Made by a program: the position numbers and the translations under genes
Assembly: GCA_009697495.1 (NCBI GenBank)
Contig: SHUN01000018.1
Coordinates: forward strand, 1 to 14,376
Direction of reading: 5' to 3'
Length of the DNA stretch: 14,376 nucleotides
Source: Bryobacterales bacterium
Lineage (GTDB): Bacteria; Acidobacteriota; Terriglobia; Bryobacterales; Bryobacteraceae
In this document: positions 1 to 8,366 of the stretch, piece after piece
How the letters are laid out: each line of letters opens with the position of its first letter
Position numbering within the stretch: position 1 is the stretch's first letter
Notes under the pieces: model-generated
The model's input: only the letters and a program-made list of their open reading frames with translations
Databases searched by the model: none
What the model was told of the DNA's origin: nothing

Positions 1-16
1 ACTCCCGTACAAACAC
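1..16 (-). promoter_or_regulatory. Possible ribosome binding site of the next dcw gene, beyond the window
   Basis: These 16 bases follow the ftsQ stop codon. Read on the minus strand they end in ACGGGAGT, a purine-rich run of Shine-Dalgarno type. In dcw clusters ftsQ is normally followed closely by ftsA, so this is probably the leader of that gene. The gene itself is outside the window and the identity is inferred from synteny only. Confidence 0.35.
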
Positions 17-847
17 TTAATCACTCGGCCGAACCCCTTCCGCCGTCAACGTCGGCCGCGCATAAATACTCCCGTCGATCCGCAGATCGAACGTCGTCTT
101 CGACGGATCCCGCCGTAGCAGTTCGTCCGCGTTCTGTCTAAATTTTTCAAGCCGGCGCTTGAAATACCGGTTCCCTATAATCAATGTCACCGCTTTGCCG
201 CCCGCGTCCTGCATTACCTTTAGATTATCCGGATCCGAGGCGTCCACTTCGGAAATTTTGGCGGAAAGTTCCCCCGAATCGCTCATAAGTTTACGCAGGC
301 GGCGCACCCGCACCCGCCGTTCGTCGTCGCTTTGCTGCCTCGTCACGCCGGTTAAAATGGGCAGGTTGAGCGACTCCTGGATCTCCGGCCGGAGGATGAA
401 ACCATCGGTATCGATTAGCGGAAGTTCGGTTTCGCCCGGCAATTGCACGAAGGCGGCGGGTTCCCGCTCCGTGATGCGGATCTGCAGGCGGTTGGGCCAT
501 ACGCGCGTTACGCGCGCATCCTTCACCCACTGCAGCCGCAGGAGTTCATCGCGGCGCTGCCGCAGCGGCAGCAAATAGATGCTGCGGCCGTAATCCTTCT
601 CAAACATCGCCGCCACGTTGTCGCGCGCGCTGTGGGCGACTCCCATGATTTCCACCGCCAAGCTGGCCTCCCCCGGATCGGGCGGCGAGGCCAGTGTGAA
701 CTGCGGATCGCGGATCAGGAAGTGCTCCAGTTGAATCGCGCCCCACAGCAGCGCCACCAGCGCGATGGAGGCGAGCGTGGCGATAATCAGCCCCCGCCGT
801 ATGGTGAGGAATCGCTCCTCGTTTTCGGTCTGTTGTTTTTTTGCCAT
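17..847 (-). CDS. ftsQ: Cell division protein FtsQ (DivIB family)
   Basis: Bitopic divisome protein that, in characterised bacteria, bridges early and late division proteins with FtsL and FtsB. The 276 residues have the family layout: a short charged cytoplasmic end (about 1-17, two KK/RR clusters), one membrane segment (about 18-40), a POTRA domain (about 50-128, ending in the typical W-x-N-x-L-x-I-x-I-x-E-R-E-P stretch) and the beta domain, with IDTDGFIL at about 145-152. Length is normal. The start is fixed by a strong AAGGAG in the last codons of murC, 7 bases before the ATG; the gap to murC is 4 bp. Position downstream of murC agrees with dcw order, although murB and ddl, often found between them, are absent. 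The gene is complete and ends 16 bases from the window edge. Confidence 0.93.
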   Translation of the reverse strand: MAKKQQTENEERFLTIRRGLIIATLASIALVALLWGAIQLEHFLIRDPQFTLASPPDPGEASLAVEIMGVAHSARDNVAAMFEKDYGRSIYLLPLRQRRDELLRLQWVKDARVTRVWPNRLQIRITEREPAAFVQLPGETELPLIDTDGFILRPEIQESLNLPILTGVTRQQSDDERRVRVRRLRKLMSDSGELSAKISEVDASDPDNLKVMQDAGGKAVTLIIGNRYFKRRLEKFRQNADELLRRDPSKTTFDLRIDGSIYARPTLTAEGVRPSD

Positions 848-851
848 TGCA

Positions 852-2231
852 TTACTCCTTGCCGCGAAGTCTCGATAGTAGTTTGTCCCCGGCCTGCCAT
901 ACGTTTCCCGCGCCCAGGGTCACCACCGCGTCACCCGGCCGCGCCGCGGCGGCCACCATTTCCACGGCCTTGTCGATCGTGCCGGCCAGGTGCGCCTCCC
1001 GATGGCCGAAGGCCCGCAAACGCTCGGTTAGAGCGGCGCTCGAGACACCGGCAATCGGAGCCTCGGAAGCGGCGTAAATGTCCAGCAGACTGACCGTATC
1101 GGCTTGATGAAAGCTGCGCGCGAAGTCGTCCATCAGATGCTGCGTGCGCGTGTAGCGATGCGGTTGAAAGATCACATGCACGCGCTGGAACCGGCACAGA
1201 CGCGCTGCCGCCAGCGTCGCGCGAATTTCCGTGGGATGGTGGCCGTAGTCATCGATGATCGTGACCCCAGCGGCCTCTCCGCGAAGTTGGAAGCGCCTCT
1301 CCACGCCGCGACACTCCGCCAGTCCCGCGCGAATCTTTTCGTGCGGCACTTCCAATTCGTGCGCCACCGCCGCCGCCGCCGTCGCGTTCAGCACGTTGTG
1401 CATGCCCGGGACCTTCAGTTCGAAAACGCCTAAATCTTCGCCCCGGAACCGCAGTCGGAATTCGCTCGACATATGCCCCACTTGGATCCCGGAAATGTGC
1501 AGATCGGCTTGCGCACTCACGCCGTATGTAACCGTGCGGCGTTTCACCGCCGGCAGCACTTGTTGCACGTTCTCGTCATCAAGGCACAGAATCGCGCAGC
1601 CGTAGAAAGGAACTTTATTCACGAACTCCGTGAACGCGCGGCGGATCTCCTCGATCGAGTGATAATGGTCCAGATGTTCGCGATCAATGTTCGTTACCAC
1701 CGCGATAATCGGCGCAAGCTTCAGGAACGAGCCGTCGGATTCATCGGACTCGACCACCAGAAAATCGCTCTTGCCCATCCGCGCGTTGGAGCCCCCCAGC
1801 GTGCTGACGCGGCCGCCCACCACGACCGTCGGATCCAGCCCCGCGTAGGCCAGCATCGTCGCCGTCATCGATGTCGTCGACGTCTTGCCATGGCTCCCGG
1901 CTATCGCGATCCCGTACTTCAGGCGCATTAACTCGGCCAGCAGTTCCCCGCGCGGTATCACCGGAATCCCCAGCCGCCGCGCCTCCATCAATTCGGGGTT
2001 GGACTCATTCACGGCGCTGGTAACCACCAGCGCTTTCGCGCCCGCCACGTGCAACGCCGAATGGCCTTCATGCACCGTCGCGCCCAGCGTCCCCAGCCTT
2101 TCCGTAACCGCCGTCAGCTTCACATCCGAACCGCTGATCGTATAGCCCATGTTCAACAGAATCTCCGCGATTCCGGACATGCCGATGCCGCCGATTCCAG
2201 TGAAGTGCAGACGTTGTGGCTTATAGAACAT
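852..2231 (-). CDS. murC: UDP-N-acetylmuramate--L-alanine ligase MurC
   Basis: Cytoplasmic ATP-dependent ligase that adds L-Ala to UDP-MurNAc, the first amino acid step of the stem peptide. The 459-residue protein shows the Mur ligase plan: an N-terminal dinucleotide-like fold with [10 protein letters not shown] at 11-20 (typical of MurC), the ATP loop GSHGKTSTT at 112-120, the acidic ESDESDGSF at 161-169, [10 protein letters not shown] at 181-190 for the central domain, and [10 protein letters not shown] at 327-336 and QPHRYTRT at 356-363 in the C-terminal domain. HHPTEI and HRYTRT are MurC hallmarks. Length is normal. It starts 21 bp after murG with AGGA close to the ATG, and ends 4 bp before ftsQ, whose ribosome binding site it contains. 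Confidence 0.97.
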   Translation of the reverse strand: MFYKPQRLHFTGIGGIGMSGIAEILLNMGYTISGSDVKLTAVTERLGTLGATVHEGHSALHVAGAKALVVTSAVNESNPELMEARRLGIPVIPRGELLAELMRLKYGIAIAGSHGKTSTTSMTATMLAYAGLDPTVVVGGRVSTLGGSNARMGKSDFLVVESDESDGSFLKLAPIIAVVTNIDREHLDHYHSIEEIRRAFTEFVNKVPFYGCAILCLDDENVQQVLPAVKRRTVTYGVSAQADLHISGIQVGHMSSEFRLRFRGEDLGVFELKVPGMHNVLNATAAAAVAHELEVPHEKIRAGLAECRGVERRFQLRGEAAGVTIIDDYGHHPTEIRATLAAARLCRFQRVHVIFQPHRYTRTQHLMDDFARSFHQADTVSLLDIYAASEAPIAGVSSAALTERLRAFGHREAHLAGTIDKAVEMVAAAARPGDAVVTLGAGNVWQAGDKLLSRLRGKE

Positions 2232-2252
2232 TTTCCTATGGTATTGTTTTAC

Positions 2253-3308
2253 TCAAGTTTTTGCTTCGGCGTACTCTTCCAGCAGCGTCGCCGCCCGCGC
2301 CGCGGCGCCCGGCTTCCCTTGGGCTCGCGCCGCCGCCGCCATCGTTTCCAGTCTTTCGCCCTGGAGGCACGCCTCAATTTCGCGGAGCATGCGGAGGCCG
2401 TCGAACTCCTTGTCCGGCACAACGCGGGCACCGCCGGCGCGTTCCATGGCGCGGGCGTTAGCCATTTGGTGATCGTCGGCCGCATAAGGGTAGGGAACCA
2501 GGATCGATGGCTTGCCCGCGGCGGCGAGTTCGGCCACCGCGCCCGCGCCTGCGCGGCAAACGACGAGATCCGCCTGCGCGAACGCGGACGGCATGTCGTC
2601 AATAAATGGGACCACTTCCCTATTGCCGTGGCGCATCGCGATGCTGATTTCGTCGTACATGTCGCGGCCGGTCTGGAGGATGATTCCGCAGTCGAACGGG
2701 GGCAGGTCGCGAGTAGCGTAGTTGAGCGTGCGCGATCCGCGGCTGCCGCCGGTCACCAGCACCACCGGCGGCGTGCCGCGAGGCTTCGGCGGCAGCGCGA
2801 AAAATTCCGCGCGCACCGGCAGGCCGGCGATCTCGACGCGGTCAAAAGGGAAATACGGCAGCGCTTCGTCGAAACTGACCAGTGCCCGCCGGGCGAAGCG
2901 GGCCATGCGGCGATTCGTCATGCCCGGCATTGCGTTGGGCTCCATCAGCACCACCGGCGTCCCGGAGAGAGCCGCCGCCAGCACCACCGGCGCCGCCGCG
3001 TACCCGCCCATGCTGAAGACGCCCGCCGCTTGATGGTCTCTCAAAATGCGACGCGCGTTCCAGACGCTGGCCGGAAGCTCGACGACGGTGCGGGCGCGCT
3101 CCACCAGGCTCAGGCCCTTCAGTCCGCCGGCCTCCACCCACTCAATCGGGAAGCCCGCCGCCGGAACCAGTCGGGACTCCATGCCCGCTCGCGTGCCAAT
3201 GAATAGGGGCTGATGACCGCGCACCGCGAGTTCGCGCGCGACAGCGATGCCGGGGATGACATGCCCCCCCGTACCGCCGCCGGCCATCACGAACACGCGT
3301 TTACTCAT
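2253..3308 (-). CDS. murG: UDP-GlcNAc:lipid I N-acetylglucosaminyltransferase MurG
   Basis: Membrane-associated GT-B glycosyltransferase that converts lipid I to lipid II on the cytoplasmic face. The protein has 351 residues. Visible motifs are the G-loop GGGTGGH at 10-16, EPNAMPGMTNR at 123-133 (family EQNAxPGxTNR; Pro replaces the usual Gln), the second G-loop GGSRGSRTLN at 187-196, CRAGAGAVAE at 251-260, and PYPYAADDHQMANA at 272-285 for UDP-GlcNAc binding. The frame is open upstream to 3581, but the family N-terminus begins MSKRVFVMAGGGTGG, so the ATG at 3308 is chosen. That start shares one base with the ftsW stop (TGATG) and lacks a clear Shine-Dalgarno, which suggests translational coupling to ftsW. 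Confidence 0.96.
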   Translation of the reverse strand: MSKRVFVMAGGGTGGHVIPGIAVARELAVRGHQPLFIGTRAGMESRLVPAAGFPIEWVEAGGLKGLSLVERARTVVELPASVWNARRILRDHQAAGVFSMGGYAAAPVVLAAALSGTPVVLMEPNAMPGMTNRRMARFARRALVSFDEALPYFPFDRVEIAGLPVRAEFFALPPKPRGTPPVVLVTGGSRGSRTLNYATRDLPPFDCGIILQTGRDMYDEISIAMRHGNREVVPFIDDMPSAFAQADLVVCRAGAGAVAELAAAGKPSILVPYPYAADDHQMANARAMERAGGARVVPDKEFDGLRMLREIEACLQGERLETMAAAARAQGKPGAAARAATLLEEYAEAKT

Positions 3309-4450
3309 CAGCCGGCGTTCTCGCTGACGTTCAGCAGGATCCCCATTGAAGCCAGAGTCGCCAGCAGCGAGCTGCCGCCGTAGCTGATCATCGGGAGCGG
3401 AATCCCCTTTGTCGGGCCCAGTCCCAGCACCACCGTGATGTTCATCAGCGCCTGGAAACCAATGGCGATCGTAAGGCCCAGCGCCAGCATTCGCCCGAAG
3501 TCGTCCGGCGTCAGCAGAAAGATCCGTATGCCTCGCCAGATGATCACGAAGTAGCCGAACAACACTGCCGCGGCCCCCCATAAACCCAGCTCTTCCCCGA
3601 TCACCGCATAGATAAAATCCGTGTGCGATTCCGGAAGGAAAAAATGCTTCTGCCGTCCGTGCATCAGGCCCAGTCCGAAGATGCCCGCCGAGCCGTGGGA
3701 AATTGCGGCCTGACGCTTCTGATAGCCCGTATCGCCAACCGTGGCCGAACTGAGCACGTAGGGTTTCACCTTGCCCGAAAAGTCGTATTTGTCGACCAGT
3801 TCGTAGGTGGGGTCCGCCATCTCAATCACCCGCCGCAGGCGGTACGGAGCGGCGATAACGGCCACAGCCAAACAGACAACCGCGAGGCTCACGGCCGTCG
3901 CGAGCGACCGGCGGTCAAGCCCGGCGACGAAGAACATGACAAAGGCGGTCACGGCCAGCACCACCGCCGTGCCGAGGTCGGCGATACCCACAAACACGAA
4001 CAGCACGCCGAGCAGCAGCGCGGCGGGGAGCAGCGTGAAACGCGTGCTGTTAATCGCCGCTTGCCGCCACGTGAGGAAGAAGGCCAGGAAGATCACCATC
4101 GCCGGCTTGGCGAACTCAGAAGGTTGGATGTTGCCGAACCCGAGTGGGATCCAGCGGTGGCGCGGGTCAACCAAGTAGGCGATCGGCAGCAGGAAGATGA
4201 TAACAGCCAGCGGGCCGAAGGCCCATTCCGGACGCCGTAGTCTGCGGTAGTCGAATCGGCGCAGCACCATCAGTGCGATGAACCCAGCCGCCGCCCAGGC
4301 GAGCTGCATCAGCAGAAAATAATAGGGCGGCTTGTTGTAGAGCGCCTGCGCCGTAATGGACGACGCGGAATAAATCATGATGAGCCCCAAAGCCACCATC
4401 GCGGCCACTGTGGAAAACAGTGCCCAATCCATCGATACACGCTTAGACAT
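3308..4450 (-). CDS. ftsW: Septal peptidoglycan glycosyltransferase FtsW (SEDS family)
   Basis: Multi-spanning SEDS protein that polymerises lipid II into septal glycan strands together with the class B PBP FtsI. The 380 residues contain about ten hydrophobic segments. Family signatures are NIQPSEFAKPA at 107-117, ADLGTA at 157-162 (usually PDLGTA), LPESHTDFIYAVIGEELG at 272-289 with the putative catalytic Asp278, and PLPMISYGGSSLL at 351-363. The loop at about 213-243, between YRLRR...DP and GYQ, is around 20 residues longer than the short DP...GYQ segment I know from other FtsW/RodA proteins. The start has GGAG about 10 bases upstream, and the gap to murD is 15 bp. Neighbouring murD and murG favour FtsW over RodA. 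Confidence 0.95.
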   Translation of the reverse strand: MSKRVSMDWALFSTVAAMVALGLIMIYSASSITAQALYNKPPYYFLLMQLAWAAAGFIALMVLRRFDYRRLRRPEWAFGPLAVIIFLLPIAYLVDPRHRWIPLGFGNIQPSEFAKPAMVIFLAFFLTWRQAAINSTRFTLLPAALLLGVLFVFVGIADLGTAVVLAVTAFVMFFVAGLDRRSLATAVSLAVVCLAVAVIAAPYRLRRVIEMADPTYELVDKYDFSGKVKPYVLSSATVGDTGYQKRQAAISHGSAGIFGLGLMHGRQKHFFLPESHTDFIYAVIGEELGLWGAAAVLFGYFVIIWRGIRIFLLTPDDFGRMLALGLTIAIGFQALMNITVVLGLGPTKGIPLPMISYGGSSLLATLASMGILLNVSENAG

Positions 4451-4465
4451 TGATGAACTCCATAC

Positions 4466-5908
4466 TTATAGGCTTCCAACGAGTTCTTTGAAGCACCGGC
4501 CGCGGTGTTCGTAGCTTTGATACTGGTCAAAGCTCGCGCAGGCAGGAGATAACAAGACGATGTCCCCCGGCGCCGCGAGCCGGCGCGCCGTGCGAATAGC
4601 CTCATCGAGCGTATCGCAATCGGTCATCGGGAGGGAAGCGGAAACTTCAGGAAGGTACTCGCCCGTTACCGAACCGCCCGCTACCGAACCGCCCGTTACC
4701 GAGCCGCGACCGTCAGGGAGCGGTCCGCAATCCGTGAGTTCCTCCACAGCATACTTCCGCCGGGATGCGCCAGCTTCCGTAAGATGTTGGCGAATCACCG
4801 GCGCCGCCGCGCCAATCAACAGAACGCCTTTTGCTTTAGACGCCAGCCGCGGCGCCAGCGACCGGTAGTCGCTGTTCTTGTCCTTGCCGCCGAGTATGAT
4901 CCAGAGCCCGCCTGGAAAGGCGTCAATCGCCTTCTCGGCGGCGTCGACGTTCGTCGCTTTGGAGTCGTTGTAATAACACACGCCGTCGAGTTCCCTGACG
5001 AATTCAATGCGGTGTTCGACGCCGGGGAAGCTTCTTATTGCCTCCGCGATGATCTTGCTGTCGATGCCTGCAATCCATGCGGCGGCCGCGGCGGCCATCA
5101 CGTTTTCCACGTTGTGGCGACCGCGGAGCGGGATTTCACTTTCCCGCATAAGAGGCGCGTCCCCCAACAGGATTTCACCGCCCGCCGACGCGACGCCATT
5201 CGCGCTCGGCGCGTCCAGGTTGAACCAGACTACTCTGGCCCCGGTTCGGCCGCCGAGCGCCCGCGCATTGGGTTCGGCCGCGTTGAGTATGGTGAAGCCG
5301 TCGCTGCTTTGCGTCTCCACCAGGCGGGCCTTGGCATCGATATAGCGGGCCATCGTGTGATGCCGGTCCAAATGATCGGGCGTGATATTGAGCACAATCG
5401 CGATCTGCGCTTTGAACGTCTCCACCGTTTCCAGTTGGAAGCTGGAGAGTTCCAGCACCACCGTAGTCTCGGGCGTCGATTGCGCGACGAGATCGGTAAC
5501 AGGCACCCCAATGTTGCCGCCGATCAGCGTCGGCCGTCCGGCGTGCTGAAAGATATGGCCGATCAGCGCCGTCGTCGTCGTCTTCCCATTCGCTCCCGTA
5601 ACGCCGATGATGCGCCCCCGCAGTTCTTCAGCCGCGAGTTCAAGCTCTCCTATAATCCGTGCGCCGCGAGCCCGGGCGCGTTCGAAGATCGGCAGTTCCA
5701 GCGGGACCCCGGGGGATTGAATCACCAGATCGAAGCCGTCGGAATCGGTCTCGCTCTGGCCCGTTTGCGGGAACTCCATTTGAGCGGGTTGCGGCCGGTT
5801 ATCGGAGATAACTACATCCGCGCCGCGCTCGCGCAGATATCGCGCCGCGGCCAGGCCGGACTTGCCGCCGCCCACGATCAGCACCCGTCGATTGGCGTAG
5901 CTGCTCAT
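4466..5908 (-). CDS. murD: UDP-N-acetylmuramoylalanine--D-glutamate ligase MurD, with an in-frame repeat insertion
   Basis: Cytoplasmic ligase adding D-Glu to UDP-MurNAc-L-Ala. The 480 residues show VLIVGGGKSGLAAA at 9-22, SPGVP at 65-69, the ATP loop GANGKTTTT at 105-113, a likely carbamylated Lys193 in YIDAKARL, NDSKATN at 314-320, GGKDKNSDY at 340-348 and LSPACASFDQY at 453-463. The frame is open back to 6226, but the family N-terminus and a 4-base ATGA overlap with the mraY stop fix the start at 5908. Residues about 395-431 (GPLPDGRGSVTGGSVAGG and following) have no counterpart in ordinary MurD and are largely encoded by a repeat. The insert is bracketed by two TDC tripeptides (392-394, 429-431). 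Without it the protein would be about 443 residues, the usual length. Catalytic motifs lie on both sides, so function is probably kept. Confidence 0.95.
   Translation of the reverse strand: MSSYANRRVLIVGGGKSGLAAARYLRERGADVVISDNRPQPAQMEFPQTGQSETDSDGFDLVIQSPGVPLELPIFERARARGARIIGELELAAEELRGRIIGVTGANGKTTTTALIGHIFQHAGRPTLIGGNIGVPVTDLVAQSTPETTVVLELSSFQLETVETFKAQIAIVLNITPDHLDRHHTMARYIDAKARLVETQSSDGFTILNAAEPNARALGGRTGARVVWFNLDAPSANGVASAGGEILLGDAPLMRESEIPLRGRHNVENVMAAAAAAWIAGIDSKIIAEAIRSFPGVEHRIEFVRELDGVCYYNDSKATNVDAAEKAIDAFPGGLWIILGGKDKNSDYRSLAPRLASKAKGVLLIGAAAPVIRQHLTEAGASRRKYAVEELTDCGPLPDGRGSVTGGSVAGGSVTGEYLPEVSASLPMTDCDTLDEAIRTARRLAAPGDIVLLSPACASFDQYQSYEHRGRCFKELVGSL
4661..4725 (-). repeat. Modular hairpin repeat inserted inside murD
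   Basis: On the plus strand there are three 15-bp units at 4661-4675, 4676-4690 and 4691-4705 (consensus GCCCGTTACCGAACC, one or two differences), followed by GCGACCGTCAGGGAGCGGTC at 4706-4725. The last part can fold with GACCG pairing CGGTC. The same plan of short units ending in a hairpin block is seen at 8382-8535. The murD reading frame translates it as PLPDGRGSVTGGSVAGGSVTG. Imperfect direct repeats flank a 111-bp (37-codon) segment: CGCAATCGGTCA at 4615-4626 and CGCAATCCGTGA at 4726-4737, with 10 of 12 bases equal. They may be a target duplication. Confidence 0.85.
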
Positions 5909-7035
5909 CGGAGTTTCAGCGTCGTGAGCGCGAACAGCGCCATGATCAGCCCAAGGATCCAGAAGCGGGTAATGACCTTCGCTTCGTGCCAGCCAAGGAG
6001 TTCGAAGTGGTGATGCAGCGGAGCCATCTTGAAAATTCGCTTTTTGCGAAGTTTGAAGCTCGCCACCTGCAACACCACGCTCATCAGTTCGATGACGTAC
6101 ACGCCTCCGATGAACAACAGCAACGCTTCCTGTTTGATCAACACCGCCACCGTGCCCATTGCCCCGCCCAGGCCCAGCGCGCCCACATCCCCCATGAATA
6201 CCTCCGCCGGATGCGCGTTGTACCAAAGAAACCCCAGCGATGCGCCCGTCATCGCTCCGCAGAAGATCGTGAGCTCGCTCGCGCCGGGCAGCCGGACGAG
6301 GTCGAGATACGTGGCGAACTCGCGATGGCCGCTCAAGTACGTCAGGATTGTCATCGCGCCCGCCGCGATCACCATCAGGCCGGCCGCCAAGCCATCCAGG
6401 CCGTCAGTCAGATTAACGGCGTTGGATGAGCCCGCCAGCACGATAACCAGGAACAGAAAGAAGAAAACGAATGCAAAGCCATACGTGAACGGATTCCCCA
6501 GCCAGGAGGACACGAGTAAATCCGGCTTAAACGTCTTGAGAAACGGAATGTTCATGCTGGTGGCGTAATTGCCGCGCGCGTGGAGGGCGAGCAGCATCAC
6601 GCCGATCAGCACCGAGCACAGAATCTGCAGCAGTAGCTTCTTCCGTGCCGTCAGCCCCCGGTTCCGCATCTTCTTCACCTTTGTGAAGTCGTCGTAAAAA
6701 CCGATGGAGCCAAAGCTCAGCAGGCCGAACAGCGCGATCCAGATATAGGGGTTGGTCAGGTTCGCCCACAGCAGTGTGGGCACCACGATCGAGATGCCTA
6801 TCAGCAGTCCCCCCATCGTCGGCGTGCCCGCCTTCTTCTGGTGCCCAGTCACGTCTTCGTGTATATGCTGGCCGATCTGGAACTGGCGCAACTTACGAAT
6901 CAGCAACGGCCCCAGCCAGATGGAGAGGAACAGCGCGGTGAGGCTGGCGAAGGCCGTCCGGAACGTCACGTATCCAAACACACGGGCCGGGCTGAAGACC
7001 GGGAACAGCTTTTCAAAGAGGAGCCAATAGAGCAT
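5905..7035 (-). CDS. mraY: Phospho-N-acetylmuramoyl-pentapeptide transferase MraY
   Basis: Integral membrane enzyme that transfers phospho-MurNAc-pentapeptide to undecaprenyl phosphate, giving lipid I. The 376 residues contain about ten hydrophobic helices and the family motifs: KKAGTPTMGGLLI at 67-79, the aspartate pair in GFYDDFTKV (Asp115, Asp116), SNAVNLTDGLDGLA at 204-217, FMGDVGALGLGGA at 280-292 with Asp283, and the histidine cluster MAPLHHHFELLGW at 337-349. Length is slightly above the commonly seen 320-360. The start overlaps the murF stop by one base (TAATG) and the end overlaps the murD start by four (ATGA), so translation is probably coupled on both sides. Confidence 0.97.
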   Translation of the reverse strand: MLYWLLFEKLFPVFSPARVFGYVTFRTAFASLTALFLSIWLGPLLIRKLRQFQIGQHIHEDVTGHQKKAGTPTMGGLLIGISIVVPTLLWANLTNPYIWIALFGLLSFGSIGFYDDFTKVKKMRNRGLTARKKLLLQILCSVLIGVMLLALHARGNYATSMNIPFLKTFKPDLLVSSWLGNPFTYGFAFVFFFLFLVIVLAGSSNAVNLTDGLDGLAAGLMVIAAGAMTILTYLSGHREFATYLDLVRLPGASELTIFCGAMTGASLGFLWYNAHPAEVFMGDVGALGLGGAMGTVAVLIKQEALLLFIGGVYVIELMSVVLQVASFKLRKKRIFKMAPLHHHFELLGWHEAKVITRFWILGLIMALFALTTLKLR

Positions 7036-8366
7036 TAGTCGGCCATGAACCTTTCCAGTGCAATTTCAACGCGTGTCCCTCGGGAGCCTTTGCAGAGCAC
7101 CGCGTCGCCGGAGCGGGCCAGCGCCCGCAGCGCGTCCCCCGCGGCCCCCGGTTCATCGAAAAATAGAGCTTCCGCGCCGCCTTGTTTTGCCGCATCCGCC
7201 AGATGGCGGGCGTCACCGCAAATGGCGATCACCACGTCAATCCCCAACGCCGCGGCGTGGGCCCCGGCCTCGCGATGCAGTTGCTCCGACCACGCGCCGA
7301 GTTCAAGCATTTCCCCAAGCACAGCGATCTTCCGCCCGCCGGGAATGGCCGCCAGTGTGTCGAGCATCGCCCGTGCCGCTTCGGGATTGCTGTTATAACA
7401 ATCGTTTAAAATGGTGATGCCGTTGTGCGTCAGCCGTTCGCCGCGCATCTTGCCGCTTCGCAGCGTCCGCGCCGCTTCCGCCATCTGTTCCACCGGAATT
7501 CCGAGGCTGCATCCAACCGCCACGCCGGCCGTGACATTCGATACGCCATGCAGACCGGGCAAATGGATTTCGAACGGCACTTTTTGAATCTGGAATACCG
7601 CGCCGAAGGCGGTGAGTTCGACGTTCTCGGCGCGCACCCCGGCGCCTTCGCCGATGCCGTAAGTAATGGTCCGCCCGGCGTGGACGACGCCGAAAGCGCG
7701 GACGCGCGAATCATCGTAATTCAACACCGCGGTGCCCTTGAAACCTAGCTCTTCAATGAGTTCGCGCTTGGCCAGCGCCACGCCCTCGATGGAAGCGAAA
7801 TTTTCAATGTGCGCGGTGCCGGCATTGGTGACCACGCCGATATCGGGCCGGGCGATATCGCAAAGAAAACGGATTTCGCCTGCGTGGTTCATGCCCATTT
7901 CCAGCACGCCCGCCCTGGCCGTCTCCTCCATCCGCACAAGGGACAGCGGAAGGCCGATGTGATTGTTCAGATTGCCTTCGTTGCGCGTTGCGCCGATAAG
8001 AACCGCGATGGCTTCTTTCGTGCTAGTTTTGCCCGCGCTGCCGGTGATGCCAATCATCGGAAAACGCAGTTTAGCGCGTGCGCGCCGGGCCAGTTGTTGC
8101 AGGGCAATCAGGGTGTCGGCAACGCGGATCAGCCGCATTCCCGGCGCTTCAGGCCACTCGCGTTCGTCAACGAGCGCGGCGGCCGCCCCCCGTTCGGCGG
8201 CGTCCTGCAGGAAGCTATGGCCGTCGTGGTGCTCGCCGCGGATGGGGATGTACAGCGCGCCGGGACGAAGCGTCCGCGTGTCGATGCTCCATTCGGAAAT
8301 CAGTTGGTCCCCAACCGCCGTAGAGCTGCCCGTGAATTGGACGATTTCGGCCAGCGTCAGTTGCAT
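7035..8366 (-). CDS. murF: UDP-MurNAc-tripeptide--D-Ala-D-Ala ligase MurF
   Basis: Cytoplasmic ligase that adds the D-Ala-D-Ala dipeptide and completes the pentapeptide precursor. With the start at 8366 the protein has 443 residues. It shows SIDTRTLRPGALYIPIRG at 27-44 (MurF N-terminal domain), the ATP loop GSAGKTSTK at 109-117, GVLEMGMNHAGEI at 153-165, NDCYNSNPEA at 321-330, GEMLELG at 351-357 and KGSRGTRVE at 426-434. The frame stays open up to 8594, but the extra 76 residues are repeat translation (KTAPLRSRLG copies) with no family counterpart. The ATG at 8366 has GAGG upstream and MQLTLAEIV matches MurF N-termini. A diverged copy of this start region lies at 8545-8574, at the end of murE. 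Confidence 0.95.
   Translation of the reverse strand: MQLTLAEIVQFTGSSTAVGDQLISEWSIDTRTLRPGALYIPIRGEHHDGHSFLQDAAERGAAAALVDEREWPEAPGMRLIRVADTLIALQQLARRARAKLRFPMIGITGSAGKTSTKEAIAVLIGATRNEGNLNNHIGLPLSLVRMEETARAGVLEMGMNHAGEIRFLCDIARPDIGVVTNAGTAHIENFASIEGVALAKRELIEELGFKGTAVLNYDDSRVRAFGVVHAGRTITYGIGEGAGVRAENVELTAFGAVFQIQKVPFEIHLPGLHGVSNVTAGVAVGCSLGIPVEQMAEAARTLRSGKMRGERLTHNGITILNDCYNSNPEAARAMLDTLAAIPGGRKIAVLGEMLELGAWSEQLHREAGAHAAALGIDVVIAICGDARHLADAAKQGGAEALFFDEPGAAGDALRALARSGDAVLCKGSRGTRVEIALERFMAD

Noticed and set aside
2049..3206. Long plus-strand ORF opposite murG and murC (385 codons)
   Set aside because: Translation is rich in Arg, His and Gln with no family motif; it is the antisense shadow of GC-rich murG/murC codons.
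3309..3581. Upstream extension of the murG frame to 3581
   Set aside because: The extension overlaps ftsW and has no MurG similarity; MSKRVFVMAGGGTGG at 3308 is the true start.
4784..6013. Long plus-strand ORF opposite murD (409 codons)
   Set aside because: Lies wholly opposite a well-supported murD, with Arg/His-rich low-information sequence and no motif.
5909..6226. Upstream extension of the murD frame to 6226
   Set aside because: The extension overlaps mraY and has no MurD similarity; the ATGA overlap at 5908 gives the family N-terminus.
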